This document shows, piece after piece, positions 25,733-38,956 of a stretch of 64,000 nt of DNA. The notes below the pieces were generated by a model. It was not told where the DNA came from. It saw nothing but the letters and a program-made list of their open reading frames with translations, and ran no database searches. Within the stretch, counting starts at the first letter, position 1; every line of letters begins with the position of its first letter. Position numbers and translations under genes: made by a program. The stretch comes from Albula goreensis (Eukaryota; Chordata; Actinopteri; Albuliformes; Albulidae): positions 17,698,631 to 17,762,630 of the forward strand of contig CM040742.1 in assembly GCA_022829145.1 (NCBI GenBank), given 5' to 3'.

Positions 25733-26929
25733 CTATGCCTCTTTATTTCACTAATTAATTTGCCTCTTTTGCCCAGAAGGTGAGCCAGTTATCACACAGC
25801 AGCACAAAACAACAAACAGGCAATACATGTAGTACGACAACAGCACACTTGATACACAGCAGCACGTGACAGCGACAAGCAACTACAAACATTATAAACC
25901 CTTGTGGTCCTCTCAGCGAGGCACACTGTTTAGGGCTGCTATGGCCGCAGGTACCAGGCTTTTGCCAAAGTGAGCCCTTCTGCACCTCAAGGACCTGTGA
26001 AGAGAAGTCGCTCTGCACTGAAGATCAGCACAGATATTTGTGGGACTGAGGGGAACTTGCATTGCTGGGGAATTGAATCTTTTGTTCTTACTCTGTTGGA
26101 TACAGGGTAATCCTGCTTAATACAAACCACCCACGATCTGGAGCAGTTTTCCATGGGTCCAGTTCCTTCCTGTGAATCAATGTGACTGTGACATCATTTC
26201 CTGGCACAATGAGGAGTCCTTGATTACTCCCCCCCCAATACTGGTGATAAGTTTTATCAAGGAGCACAAGGAGCACTGAGCACTGAGCAATAATCTATCA
26301 AATTATACCAATTATATACAATGACTGTCATAATATTTTTACATACAATTTACATACAATTTATACTTATTCAGTGACTTATTTTGCTACATTATTTTGC
26401 TAACTATCTTCATATGCTGAGCAATACCAACTGGTGTAAGTCCCTACCGTCTTGTCTACTATAGATGTTGATTTACATGCACTACCACAATAGATGGAAA
26501 GCATATTTTATCCATTACAAGCAGGACTAAGTAACAGCGTTCACTCAGAATATGTGCAGCCGTAAGGCCTGTATATTTAAGGAAAGGATTCTCAGGCATT
26601 GGTTGCTGTTTTGCTTTCCCAGCTGCCCCAGATTATTAGCTAACTGATCATTTGACTGTGCACTGGTAGCAACAATTCTGCGAGACTCAATTTGATAAAG
26701 CTTTAGACTCTCAACAAGCATGCTGAGAATGACTATAGGGGCACAAACTTACATTGCTCAATCCATTTAAAAAAAGCTTTTCTTTTTTTAAAAAACATTT
26801 TAAATGATATCAATCAATCTCCACTTAACCAGGATTCCCACATGCCCGCTAATGACTTACTTTAGTTAGTAGTTCGTTTATCCTCCAAGCACTTCATCGG
26901 GCTGTTTGACTGAATGTTGAACCTCATCT

Positions 26930-27180
26930 GTGCTAAGAACAATTATCTCAGACATGTCTCCCCTTTCTCCCCCTGACTCGGGGCTGAACTGAGCTGGGCT
27001 AAGCTGTCAGTGTAGATTTTACACTGATCTGTGAACCTCCTGAGGGCAAGCCCAGATCAACTCAAGTCTGTCTCTCAGATAGGGCCCTGCTCTCCAGAAC
27101 CCCAAGTCATCTCCAGGCTCATTAATTCTCCTAATTTGATAGAAAAATAAATAAAAATTTGAAAAAGGCTGTTGAGAAGT
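26930..27180. promoter_or_regulatory. Candidate conserved non-coding element
   Basis: Unique, GC-balanced sequence with TAAT-core sites (CATTAATTCTCCTAATTTG) and no repeats, set in AT-rich DNA. It has no coding frame of note. It is nominated by texture only as a possible nsg2- or msx2-related enhancer. Confidence 0.22.
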
Positions 27181-27974
27181 CTCTCTCCTCTATTCAAACC
27201 TCTCTCTCCAGTTCTCAGCACTAATGCTGTAGGCATTTACTCAGCGATGAAAAACACATGTAATGTGGTTAGAGTTGAGGGGGTCATGTGATGTGCACAG
27301 CACACTCTTGTGCTTGCAGGTATACACATTAATGAGAGCCTCCTTTCTTGTTACTGTTGACATTTTTGGCAGGGACTCAAGCACGCCCTACCCCATAGTC
27401 TCCCTTGGGGCATAGGCAGGGGGTGTGCGTATATGGGTGGGATGAACCATGATGCATTAAACCTGATCTATCAATAATTCAGACTGGTAATGAAGCTAGA
27501 TAATGAATGACAGCTCAGGAAGGCATAAATACAAACCTTCCCTCATAGAAAGCTATAGGCACTTGAGCTTCTCATGTGGGTGGGCCACTTCCACATTAAA
27601 TCATGCAATACCCCATTGGGATCCCATTTGGAAATCAAAAGCTAAACAGAGCCCACCATTTACAAATCACACCAGATGACATGAAACAAGAATGTTAATT
27701 TTAGCATATTAATATGGCTGCATAGGTTCTAATGGAGTTGAGGGCAGAAGGCTCATTGAACAGCACAGAAGGCAGGGACCAAACTTTCCAAACTGGTACC
27801 TGCTGAAAGCTTTGTTAATGCAATTATATAAATTTGATGACCATTTTGTTTCCATGTTGTCCCTGTTACAGCCATTACAGAGAAACTGTATTCCTATATC
27901 AACCATTTTGGAGCAGTGTTATCCTTGTTGAATGGTTGAGCTCTTACCTTGGTGGCAGCTCATTTGTCATTTGG

Positions 27975-28000
27975 TGTGTGTGTGTGTGTGTGGGGGGGGT
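27975..28000. repeat. (GT)n followed by poly-G
   Basis: A short GT run passes directly into eight or more G residues (GTGTGTGTGGGGGGGG). Confidence 0.85.
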
Positions 28001-30747
28001 TGCTCATGCATTTTGTCCACAAGACTGGTCATGGTTGGTGGTGTTTCTCTCTTCTCCTCATCTCCCCCTCACCATTATCTCTGTCCATCTGTTTCATCTC
28101 ACACCACATACCTGGGGAATTCTGGGAAGTGAGTGAGCATGGGGTGAGGAGTCACAGAGAGGGCAGCAGGGGGTTTTGCAGCCCTGGCTCAATGTCACAT
28201 TCAGCATTTCATTGCCTCTTGGTTGCATGGCAAACATTACTGACATTGTGAGGTGGACTTATCCATTCAGGGGGAAACAGTCTGCAATGCTCTCACAGCC
28301 ATGGAATATGAATTTTGAATTCAGCTGTTTTTTTGGAGAAAGGACCTGTTTCTTGGACTCTTGGATTTGAGAAAGCAATGATGATTGAATGCTACTGAGA
28401 GGCAGAAACCATAAACTCAAGGTCACTGTCATTCAAAACAATAAAACCTATCAACTTCTCCACAACCTGTCATTCATGGTTATGGAGAACATTCTCCCTG
28501 ACAACAAGCTATTATTCATGACATTTTCCACCCTGACCAGCTGTAGGGTTTCATCAGTATGGAGATGCTCTTCTGTGTACAGATGTCTTTTAAACCTTTT
28601 GATTAACATCTGGAGAGATAACTGATCCAGATTATATCAAACACATCTAGTGACTTTAAGGCTAAATGCTTAATTAATCCAGCACTAAATTACTTTTAAT
28701 GAACCCCAGTCTTAGACTTCTCCACAAAATGAGTATTTTTTAATTATTGTAGGCAAGAAAACATGTCCTTAGGATTCTTATTTTCACTCTAAAATAGAAT
28801 AGCATATGCCCTTATAAATATGACTATGTGCAGTTGATCGAATATCCCTAAAACATATCCTGTCAAACATTTACAATTAATGGTGTATAGTAGTGGTATT
28901 AAGTGCTTTGTGAAGTATTCTCTGTGACAAGCCCCCGTGTCTCAGAGTGCCTTGAAGAATAAAGATATCCATCTAACATACACTTACAGAGTGAGTCAAC
29001 AAGTCTCATACTGTGATATTTAGGTCAGGTATTTCAAAATCCAAAAAGGCAAGCGAACAGAGACTTAATCTCATATTTTAATCTACCACAGGTTTTAGCA
29101 TGTACTCTCCATTTTCATTAGGTCGGGCTTTGCTTTTTGCTACAATAAATTATTCTTTCCTATTGAAGGATTTTTTTTTCAAAGCTTCTTTTGCCTGGCA
29201 AAAGAAGAAAAGAGAACTGCCTCCATCTGCTTTGTATTTCTTCCCTTTAACCCCCACTTTCTGCTCTGGAAACATACTGTGCTACATTTGCGTAGGTGGG
29301 AAATTTAACATGGATAATAATTATGTATGAGTTATGCTCATTAATACCATTTTGAAAGACTTCGAAATGCAGGTGCTCTAACATACCATTCTCGCTCTCT
29401 CACCTTTGGCTATTTGAATATATAAGAACATTTGCAAGCCTAGATGCCAAGTAAAATTCTTTGCAGTGTGTCTGCTTCACTTGTTAATCGATTCACCTAA
29501 ATATCACCAAAGTGAGGATTTTTTTTTTTTTGTGCAAGTATCATTTCTTCATTATTTATGTTCTAATCAATGTGTGAATGTTTTCAGAGATTCTGAAGTG
29601 TGACAGCTAGGTGCCGTGACAGCAAACCTGAATGGAGTCTGTGACCAACACGTCGTGATCATTAATCATGATAAAAAATCCATGACAACATCAGGATATC
29701 AGAATCAGCCTTGCCCTGAGGACACTCACAGTCTTATTAATGTTTGATCAAAAGAGTAGCCATGCAAGGAGATGATGCTCTTAATTTGTTTGTTTTAAGG
29801 TGCTGTCAGGCAAATTCCCTTCCTGTAATCTCTGTGCTCTGTAAGGAGTAATTATAAACTAAAATTTAATTCCCCTCCATGTTCTCTGTGTTTACATTGC
29901 AATGCAACAACTTTTTTTTGCTTTTTTTGCAATATGTCATTGTAATCTCCACATGTTAGCTTAGAACCATTTCCCGCTTTCTATTGGTTAGTTTTGCATT
30001 ACCCAGCACCCCTTGTGTTTGTGTGTTTCTTGGATTGTGGCTGCTCTGAGTGTGGCTAGCCTGGAGGGGTGAACATCTGCCTTTCTTCCGTAAATTTCAC
30101 CTATAATGTGTTCATTTAGGGCAACATAACTCAAAATGGCAGCTTTCATGACATCCATGTTTATAATCAATGTTCAGCATGGACTAATATGGTATAACAA
30201 AACTGAACTGAAGGAGTTGTTTTTCTCAGAAGAGCAACATTGACCCATCTCACAAAGATAAACAAGACATGGAAATTCAAAAACAGCTCCACCACAAACA
30301 AGGGCGACTCTAAAGGGTGCTCTAAATGGCTGTCTACTAATTGCCTAATTATATATGATTGGTGAATGTGGGCTACTGTAAATTGCATTCACTCCTAATG
30401 CTGGCTATTGAGGCATAGGCTTTGTCATCATCAGTGTAGGGTGCCCGTCAAAGCATACAGTCTTCAATCAGATTTGTAAGATTTTGTGGGGCAGAGTTAA
30501 TAGGCATGCACTATGTGGGCACAAGTATTTTAGGCAGAATAAGTGTGGCTAAATACATACAACAGAAGTATATTGGAAAAATGTTGATAATTAGCAACAC
30601 ACAGTATGCACCATTGACTGATGTATAATGCTATTAGGTTCATCATACTGTACATTGTGGAGATCACACTACAAAAACTTTCTAAACATTCTAAACAAGT
30701 TTTGGAAATACAGGTAGCTATGGACACTGACTGTCATGACAAACCAT

Positions 30748-30808
30748 AACACACACACTCAACACACCCATGCGCACACACACATTCGCACACGCACACA
30801 CACACAAA
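30748..30808. repeat. Imperfect CA-rich tract
   Basis: CA dinucleotides interrupted by CTCAA, CCATGCG, ATTCG and CG; an aged microsatellite. Confidence 0.8.
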
Positions 30809-33357
30809 CAAGAATTACCTGCTGTGATTATAGAATAAATGCAATACTGATATTGTTCATTTCAACAATTTTAACTAAAGCAATAAGACTGCCAAATGGT
30901 AGAGGAACATAATATTCAGCACACACAATCTCCAATGACACTTTTGAATTGTCGTTATTGACATCTCATTCACATACAATCTGATTCCATAGCTATCATG
31001 AAATTCAAACAAAGTTCCATATTTCTCAGTTGAAGCTTTCATTCAAAAAATGAAGGTTATCCAATCATTTTCTTACTTTTTTCAGAAATGTCTTTTAATC
31101 TGGTAATTACTTTTCTCTGCAGAGTCAGGCATTTTATCTCCTTTCTGCATTTCACTTGTAGAAGCATCTAAACCCTCAACTCTACAATGCATACTTACCG
31201 CCTGCCAGTTTAAAATCACCACACATAGTTCCTTTGCCCGTGATTCACATCACTTCATCACTCATGTGACTTCCACTTTAAATGGAATCATTTAGCAGGT
31301 CATACTGTGTTGAATGTATTTTTAACAGCCCACTAATGAGTAATAGTTATAAATGAATCATTTGATTGTTTTTGAAATTTCTAAGAGATTTTTCTGTGCA
31401 GAAGGTGAGACCTCATCCATAGACCTCCATTTTGAAATGAGGTCTTGTTGATCCGACTTGAATCTAGACATATGCTGTAGTCATGGTAGTTCCTACGGTC
31501 CGATCAGGAATCATGCCACTGACATTGTATGTGAAAAAAACTGGACTGTGATAAATCTGGTGCTTTAATTGTGTCCCAGTCTTGGTCATATATGAAAAGT
31601 GAATTTTTTGAGTTAATTTGTATGCATCAGAGAGCAGGTACAAGCTGAGTCGCTGTGTTCTATTTCCATTGCACTCTGAGCACTTTCACGGCACTTTAGA
31701 GCACTTTTTAAAGCAATCACAGCTTTTGCACCTTCAGTAAACTCTTCTTTTTTGCATGACTGAGTTTTGTAGCAGATTAGCTTTAAAAAAGGGTGTGATT
31801 CTGACTAGTCTGGGACATTATCAATTGTTTAGTATACAGTGCAAGACACAGCTCTGCTCCTTTTATGTTCTCATTGAATTTCAACATTTGCCATCACTCA
31901 TTAAGGCTTATTTCAGCTACAGAAGCCATTTGGAAGCCTTTGCTATATTGTCAAGCTGTTGATATGTTCGGTTCCAAAGACCAAACAGACAGATGGGTAG
32001 ACAAGCATCTGAATCCTTGATTTAAGATAATCCTAATAATGAAATTAAACAAGAGAGATAATATCATTTGTGTTAACATTGTGTCATATAAGAGTGGCAC
32101 ACCTGGCATGGTCTATTTGTAAGTCTTTTGAAATAATGTATTCAACATTGACTTTGTTTTAATAGCATCGAGGTATCTCCACCTTTACGTCAGAATAACA
32201 GGTTTTAAAGCCACATGCTGTGTTCCTGTTCTTGGGTTTTATTTTGTTCTCATTGAAGTTTCAATGTCAACAGGACTAGCCTCTTATCTTCATGAACCAA
32301 AGCACTGACAGGGGTTTGAAATGCTTATCAGGGGTCTCTGTTGCAGCTGAGTTAAAATGAAAATAGAGACAAACAGCTTTCAGACAAGTCCTTCTGCATT
32401 ACAGTAAACATTGTTTTACTGAGAAACCACCACTGCAGATAGAAAGACAAACTTTGTCATTGATTTTTTTTAATGCTCAACCATTCAGCAGATTGCACTG
32501 ACTAGTAATTAAATGCATTATAATTGAATGCATTTAACTATGACAAGAAAAAGCCGACCCAATCACCATGTGTCAACATTTGTTTACTCTGCAATCCGTT
32601 CTCATTCTTGTTGTAATGCAGCTCAACCTTTTGTTTATTGGGTGAAAAATATGTTTTTGAATCAGCAATGAAATTTGCTTGGGTGGGTCATCATTCTAGC
32701 ATGATAATACTTTCCAGACAGATGGGGAACCCTCATACATTGAGCAGTATGGGTGGCATTGTATTGTATTGGTAAGGGAACTGGCATTTTGCGGGTTTTT
32801 TAAGGAAGCCAAACATAGTAAGTATAAATTCAAAACGGTCATCTGAATGACAATACTAATCTGCTTCTATGTCTGTTTTGCATCATCTGTTTCTTTTGGT
32901 GGATCTTGCTTTCAAATTCACAGAAATACAGCAATACTTCAACCTCTGACAATATGATGTGGATGTATGTTTATTTTAGCATATGATTATTTTAATAGAG
33001 TATTAAAACATGCTCGCATTATGCTTTTGGCTTTTTGTAGGTAATTCCCCTAAACCTTTATCAATGTCTTGTTTTTGCTTTTTAGGTCTTCGAGATGTTG
33101 GTCAGCTGCAGTCTTTTGAGTGTGAATTCTGTCCATCTGTGTACAGTGAATCAAATGTTTGAAGTGTGGCTTTGAGTGGGTTATGTTATAACCCACAACT
33201 GCCACAATAATACCATTAGCTTAACCACATCTCTCTGCCATGGACCACTACCATGACCCATCATGACTCACAGGGGACTGGACCACTACCAAGGCTGATA
33301 AACACTGTATCTCATCAAACTGCTGAAAATATGATCCAGAGGTTATCAGGGGGATTC

Positions 33358-34520
33358 CAGACAGTATTTGTGCTCCTGTGATGTGCTACAGACAGTATTT
33401 GTGCTCCTGTTATGTGCTACAGACAGTATTTGTGCTCCTGTTATGTGCTACGGACAGTATTTGTGCTCCTGCCTTGTGCTGCAGACAGTATTTGTGTTTC
33501 TGTTATGTGCTACAGACAGTATTTGTGCTCCTGTTATGTGCTACGGACAGTATTTGTGCTCCTGTTATGTGCTACAGACAGTATTTGTGCTGCTGTTATG
33601 TGCTACAGACAGTATTTGTGCTCCTGTTATGTGCTACAGACAGTATTTGTGCTTCTGTTATGTGCTACGGAGTATTTGAGCTCCTGTTAGTATTTACAGA
33701 CAGTATTTGCTCCTGTTATGTGCTACGGACAGTATTTGTGCTTCTGTTATGTGCTACAGACAGTATTTGTGCTCCTGTTATGTGCTACAGACAGTATTTG
33801 TGCTCCTGTTATGTGCTACAGACAGTATTTGTGCTCCTGTTATGTGCTACGGACAGTATTTGTGCTCCTGCCTTGTGCTACAGACAGTATTTGTGCTCTG
33901 TTATGTGCTACAGACAGTATTTGTGCTCCTGTTATGTGCTACAGACAGTATTTGTGCTCCTGTTATGTGCTACAGACAGTATTTGTGCTCCTGTTATGTG
34001 CTACGGACAGTATTTGTGCTCCTGTTATGTGCTACGGACAGTATTTGTGCTCCTGTTATGTGCTACAGACAGTATTTGTGCTCCTGTTATGTGCTACAGA
34101 CAGTATTTGTGCTCCTGTTATGTGCTACGGACAGTATTTGTGCTCCTGTTATGTGCTACGGACAGTATTTGTGCTCCTGTTATGTGCTACAGACAGTATT
34201 TGTGCTCCTGTTATGTGCTACGGACAGTATTTGTGCTCCTGTTATGTGCTACAGACAGTATTTGTGCTTCTGTTATGTGCTACGGACAGTATTTGTGCTC
34301 CTGTTATGTGCTACAGACAGTATTTGTGCTCCTGTTATGTGCTACGGACAGTATTTGTGCTCCTGTTATGTGCTACAGACAGTATTTGTGCTCCTGTTAT
34401 GTGCTACAGACAGCATTTGTGCTTCTGTTATGTGCTACTGACAGTATTTGTGCTCCTGCCTTGTGCTACAGACAGTATTTGTGCTCCTGTTATGTGCTAC
34501 GGACAGTATTTGTGCTCCTG
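33358..34520. repeat. 31-bp minisatellite, about 37 copies
   Basis: The unit reads CAGACAGTATTTGTGCTCCT then GTTATGTGCTA. It varies at a few fixed places: CAGACAG or CGGACAG, CTCCTG or CTTCTG, and TTATG or CCTTG. Two copies near 33665-33715 are disrupted, and one near 33893 lacks a C. Because 31 is not a multiple of three and the unit has no stop in any + frame, all three + frames stay open, giving apparent cysteine-rich proteins of up to 382 residues. These have no start context, no domain and a pure repeat sequence, so I do not call a gene. Confidence 0.95.
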
Positions 34521-35744
34521 CTGTAAATACATTGGTCCTCTGCAATTGTTCTGTTTCCTGGTCCTGCAGTTTCCCAGTACATGCTAGTTTGCATATCTAT
34601 CAAACACTAATTTTGTTTTTTAGATCACACTTTTAGAAGTTCTTACTTTTCGTTGTAAGACTGTCTAATTAATCAAGAAAAAATGCAACCTTTTACAAAA
34701 TGAATCAACAGGAAGAACATATTAAAGAAATAAAAAAAAATATTAGTTTTCTGACAACTGATCTGACCAAGTCCTTAAATGAGTATAGAATATTCTTCTT
34801 TTGTGAACATGGATATCTATTTCTGACACAATGTGGCATTAAGCAGGTAAATTATCCCTCATTAGAAATTGAAAGCGTCTAATTAAAAACAAGAGAGGCT
34901 CTTTATACTTCAGGAGTAGCAATTAACATTGAAACAAATGTTTCTCATCAGGGATTCAAATGGATGTTTGAATGAATACTTTGATAGAACCTGATTGACT
35001 TTCATGACACCATGTTAGGGAGTCCACCTTGAAATCCTTTTCTCCATGTTAAGGTGAGATTATGTGTGAATTCAGCCCATCAAGGAACAGTTGTGATTTT
35101 TAATCAATTCATGAATTCAGTTCATGAATACTTCAGGCTGAATTCATTCAAAATGTAAAAAATAAATATTGTCCCTCGCCCTGAATGATGTAACCACAAA
35201 TTTTGTCTTTTATGGCACCATAAGAATCCAGCAAGAGCCATTGCTAGCTTTAAAGTTGGACTAAAATGACAAACATTACATCGCCATTTATATTTACACA
35301 TTTATGAATGTATTTATAAACTTTGTTCAATGTATATACTTCCAAAGGCATTTAAATTTGAAATTTTGTGAAGGCATAAACAGTTTCTTGTGAATATATG
35401 TGCCCTCACTGGTTTATCACTGAGTACTGAAAACACTGGAAAGAAATCATAAGAGGTAATTAATGCTGTTTGAAAATGTCAATGGCAGGACAAGCTGGCA
35501 ATATTAACATATTATATATAATATTATATCGAGACAGTTTCCCCTGCAATATTGTAAATGCTGATTTAATTAAGATTTGAGCCTCTTTCCTCTACACAGA
35601 GGCAGTTTGCATTGCAAGTTGGCAATTCAAGCTATTCATATTTCAAACACACCAAATAATTATACATGAATTTGCTAGATAATAATGAACAAATTCATAT
35701 AGAGTTTGCAGGAGAGTTCAAAACCCATCTGCATGTATTTTAAA

Positions 35745-35792
35745 CAGCTTTGCATTAAAAGCATCTGCCAAATGGATAAAATGTAAAAGTAA
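35745..35792 (+). mobile_element. SINE/LINE 3' tail remnant
   Basis: AGCTTTGCATTAAAAGCATC followed by TGCCAAATGGATAAAATG and GTAAAAGTAA closely resembles the well-known teleost retroposon tail (CGCTTTGGATAAAAGCGTCTGCCAAATGAATAAATGTAA-type, from memory), shared by L2-clade LINEs and their SINEs. The 5' body is not recognisable in the preceding few hundred bases, as expected for an old 5'-truncated copy. Confidence 0.6.
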
Positions 35793-35910
35793 TTTTGTCA
35801 CCAGTGCAGTTATAGCTGACTCTAGCTCTAGCTATCTAGCCTAACTACTAACAAAAAAATTTTGACTTGTTGTCGTGGTCTTAGAAATAAACCCATACTC
35901 CCCCGGCCAC

Positions 35911-35929
35911 TGACCTCTGACCTCTGACC
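35911..35929 (-). promoter_or_regulatory. Triple TGACCT repeat, DR1-type nuclear receptor site
   Basis: TGACCTCTGACCTCTGACC is three nuclear-receptor half-sites (AGGTCA on the minus strand) separated by one base each. DR1 spacing is that of RXR/PPAR, HNF4 and COUP-TF sites. A seven-base tandem repeat by chance is the alternative. Confidence 0.35.
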
Positions 35930-36280
35930 ATAACTAATGAACATTACCCTTCTCCTGAAGGACAGACATGTCATATTTCACTTTTAGGAGTGCAAGACAG
36001 AAAACATTTTTTAAGGTGTTGTTGTGCTCAATAGGTAGAAATAGCTTGCAGGATTTAGCTAAGCATCTAATTTAGGATAGAATACTTATTATTAATAACT
36101 GTCATGAAAGTTTTTTTTGGGTTAAATGTAATATTAAAAAGTTATACATTTATTACAAGTAATGACAAAATCTTGGTATGTCACATCGGCACCCCATATA
36201 CTGTATTTACACTGTGCAAGGATTTTGTTTGTCTTTGAGGGGTCATACAGAGTAAACACATTTATCCTTCTCTATACATA

Positions 36281-36387
<107 letters not shown>

Positions 36388-36459
36388 ATATCAGGGTGAT
36401 GGATGGAGGGAAGCACACAGGCCCATACAATCTTGCAACTTCTTAGCAAAGTGGTCCTC

Positions 36460-36720
36460 ATGTGAAATGTGTGAAGGCAAATGACAGAGTCATTGGAAGC
36501 TCTAATGATATGCAGTGTTCCTGCTCAAAGCCCTTTTTTCTCCCTGGTGTAATTGCGAGGGTGGGAGAGAAAGGCAGGCAACAGAGGTCCCCACTGTGCC
36601 AGTGTGTTGCTATGCAGATCAACCCTGTTAGCGCTAGCAAGGTCTGATCCTGTTTGCCATTGCCCTGTGCAGCTTTCTTTTGATACCTGAGCTCTATCGC
36701 CATATCAGTTGACTAATTAA
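36460..36720. promoter_or_regulatory. Candidate conserved non-coding element
   Basis: Unique, GC-balanced sequence directly after the CA tract. It contains CTATGCAGATCAA (octamer-like ATGCAGAT), TTAGCGCTAGCAAGG and GACTAATTAAATG homeodomain-type sites. There is no coding frame with family similarity. It is a texture-based nomination only. Confidence 0.27.
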
Positions 36721-38908
36721 ATGTTTTTGGCAGTCTGTGCGTGGATAGCTCCTTAATCTCCTCATCAGCCAAGTTGTTCATTGGGCTACAACTTGCTAGA
36801 GATTCTCAAGATCAGCCTTTCAGCAACTTTTCCCCTAGTTTTGATACACAACGGTTAGTCATTTTTTTGATTGTTTTCAATGATCTCCTCAACCCTGCAA
36901 TGGTAGAATACATGGCTGCATCAACACTCTGCAGTCCTGTGCCTCTCCAGCAGACATTACAAAAATGGTGTGGGTTGTAATTTAGTGAGATATGTCTCTT
37001 TCTCTCTTTCTCTCTCATATGCATTACAATGTTCAGAGTTAATATAGCTAACAGAGCTTACAGGAGTCTGAGAGGGATCAAATGTGCTTTATCAGAAATT
37101 GGGGTGGGGGGGGTGGAGGTCATACAGATATGCACACCACTGAGGAGTATATCAGCTGCAGCTTCTGCAGGCAGACTGTGGGTACCTGGCTGTTCCTAGT
37201 GAGCAATAAGACATACTTAGCCACATCATGATCAGTTATGTATTGCCTGGTGGGGCCACATTTGCAAGAGGTATGACCTGGATTTGATGCTACACTGCAG
37301 AGGGGGGCAACCACACACTGAAACATTACCTTAGGAAGAGAAACTGCTGAGCAGCCATAGAGCTATATTTTGAAAATGTAACAAAATTACCATCAGATTG
37401 CAGTCATGTGTATCTTGTGGGTTCATTTGATTCCGGACACATTTGCAGGTCAGGTTGTGATGTGGTTGTGGCAGAAATTGCACTTGGGAGGATCACAATA
37501 GGGACTCACTGGGATGAAACATGGTGAGATGTGTACCATCTCCCCTAAGAAGGCTGTCCATGACAAAGCAACGGTTTCATCAATCTACCTCATGAGAGGC
37601 TGATTGATAAGCTCAGTGCAAAAAAACAATTACCAAATGCAACTCAGCAGGCTAAACAATTAACATGCTTCACAAAATGTTCGTTGCATAGCTTTCAAAA
37701 AATAATTACCATCCAGTGTTTATTAAAACTAAACATATTGGTTTGAAATTGCAATTCTTGCAACAAAGGCTAGACGGACTCTGAAGCCAAGTTAATATCC
37801 CATAAGGAGAAAAATAGCTCTAGGCAGCCAGTATTAAAATGGTTCCTTAGCCACAATAGTTTGAATTGCTGTTTAGTTTTCCAGTGATCTAAGCAAGGGA
37901 TATAAAACCACGTAGCAAAATGTAGCATTAAACTTTGACAATGTAGCAGTATAGGCTTTTGATTAATTTTACTTAACCTGTAAACTAAATGTGCTTCCAT
38001 CTGAACTTTGAGTCACAAATAATGCATAGCTCTTGGGGTTTTATGTAGAATATGTCTTTGCTGGCTGATAAAGCACCATGAGCAATGTTGTATAAGAAAA
38101 AAAAAACTGTTGTGAAAGAAAAAAACGGTACTTTATGTTTCTGTGACATTACCTTGAACAAAAACAGTGCTGGCAGATTGATTTTGAGATATAAATTTAA
38201 TCAACATCTATCCTTGACTCTTGATTCAGAATTCAATCCAAATACTTTTTTGGTTAGTTTAGCAATCACCAAACATAATTTGCCAAACAATGGAGAAAAA
38301 TTTACACTAGAATTCACAATATAGATACTGTCTTATGTACTTATGCAATACTGTCATACTATTATTTGAATCATTTTTGATTGCTCATGTAGTAGAGGTA
38401 TCACTGGTGTGGGTTGTTTTTCTTTGGTGCAACCTCAGTGTGTTTGTCAGTAGTGGAGAAAAAATAATCCAAATTGCATTATAGATCATAGTGTTTACTT
38501 ATGGTGTTGCATCATTAGCAGTCTGTTTTTACTGTCAAAACTATTTTGACTAGCTCAAAGTTTTAGAATCTGTCAAACTGTTAAATTAACCTTTTTTGAC
38601 CCTGTGACATTTGACCTATACAACAGCACAGTGAGGGGAAAATGACTTCATATTTCATATTTTCATATTTCATCAGTCATCCTGCCATCATCACCAGCTG
38701 TGATTTTCCATTGCATATGATACAACAACCAAAGATGTGTCAGTAGGAGCAATTCTTCCTTTATAAAAGCACAATGTGAATGTCCCATAACACTTGCATT
38801 TAAGCTTATGTAAAAGTTAAGGATCGAATCCCAGAGCTACGGAGGGTGTCTATTTGATGGATGTATATATAGTCTGTCAACCGGTTTTGTATTTTACAAT
38901 ATCAGTAA

Positions 38909-38956
38909 TACAATAATATAAATAAATATTTTAATAATATAATAATAAAATAATTA
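38909..38956. repeat. AT-rich (AATAAT)-type low-complexity tract
   Basis: A/T-only sequence with repeated AATAAT and AATA words, an aged trinucleotide repeat. Confidence 0.6.

Noticed and set aside
33378..34526. 382-codon cysteine-rich open frame
   Set aside because: It is a pure translation of the 31-bp minisatellite, equally open in the other + frames, with no domain or splice context.
38815..38850. tRNA/SINE B-box-like GGATCGAATCCC
   Set aside because: No A box at the right distance and no cloverleaf can be drawn around it.
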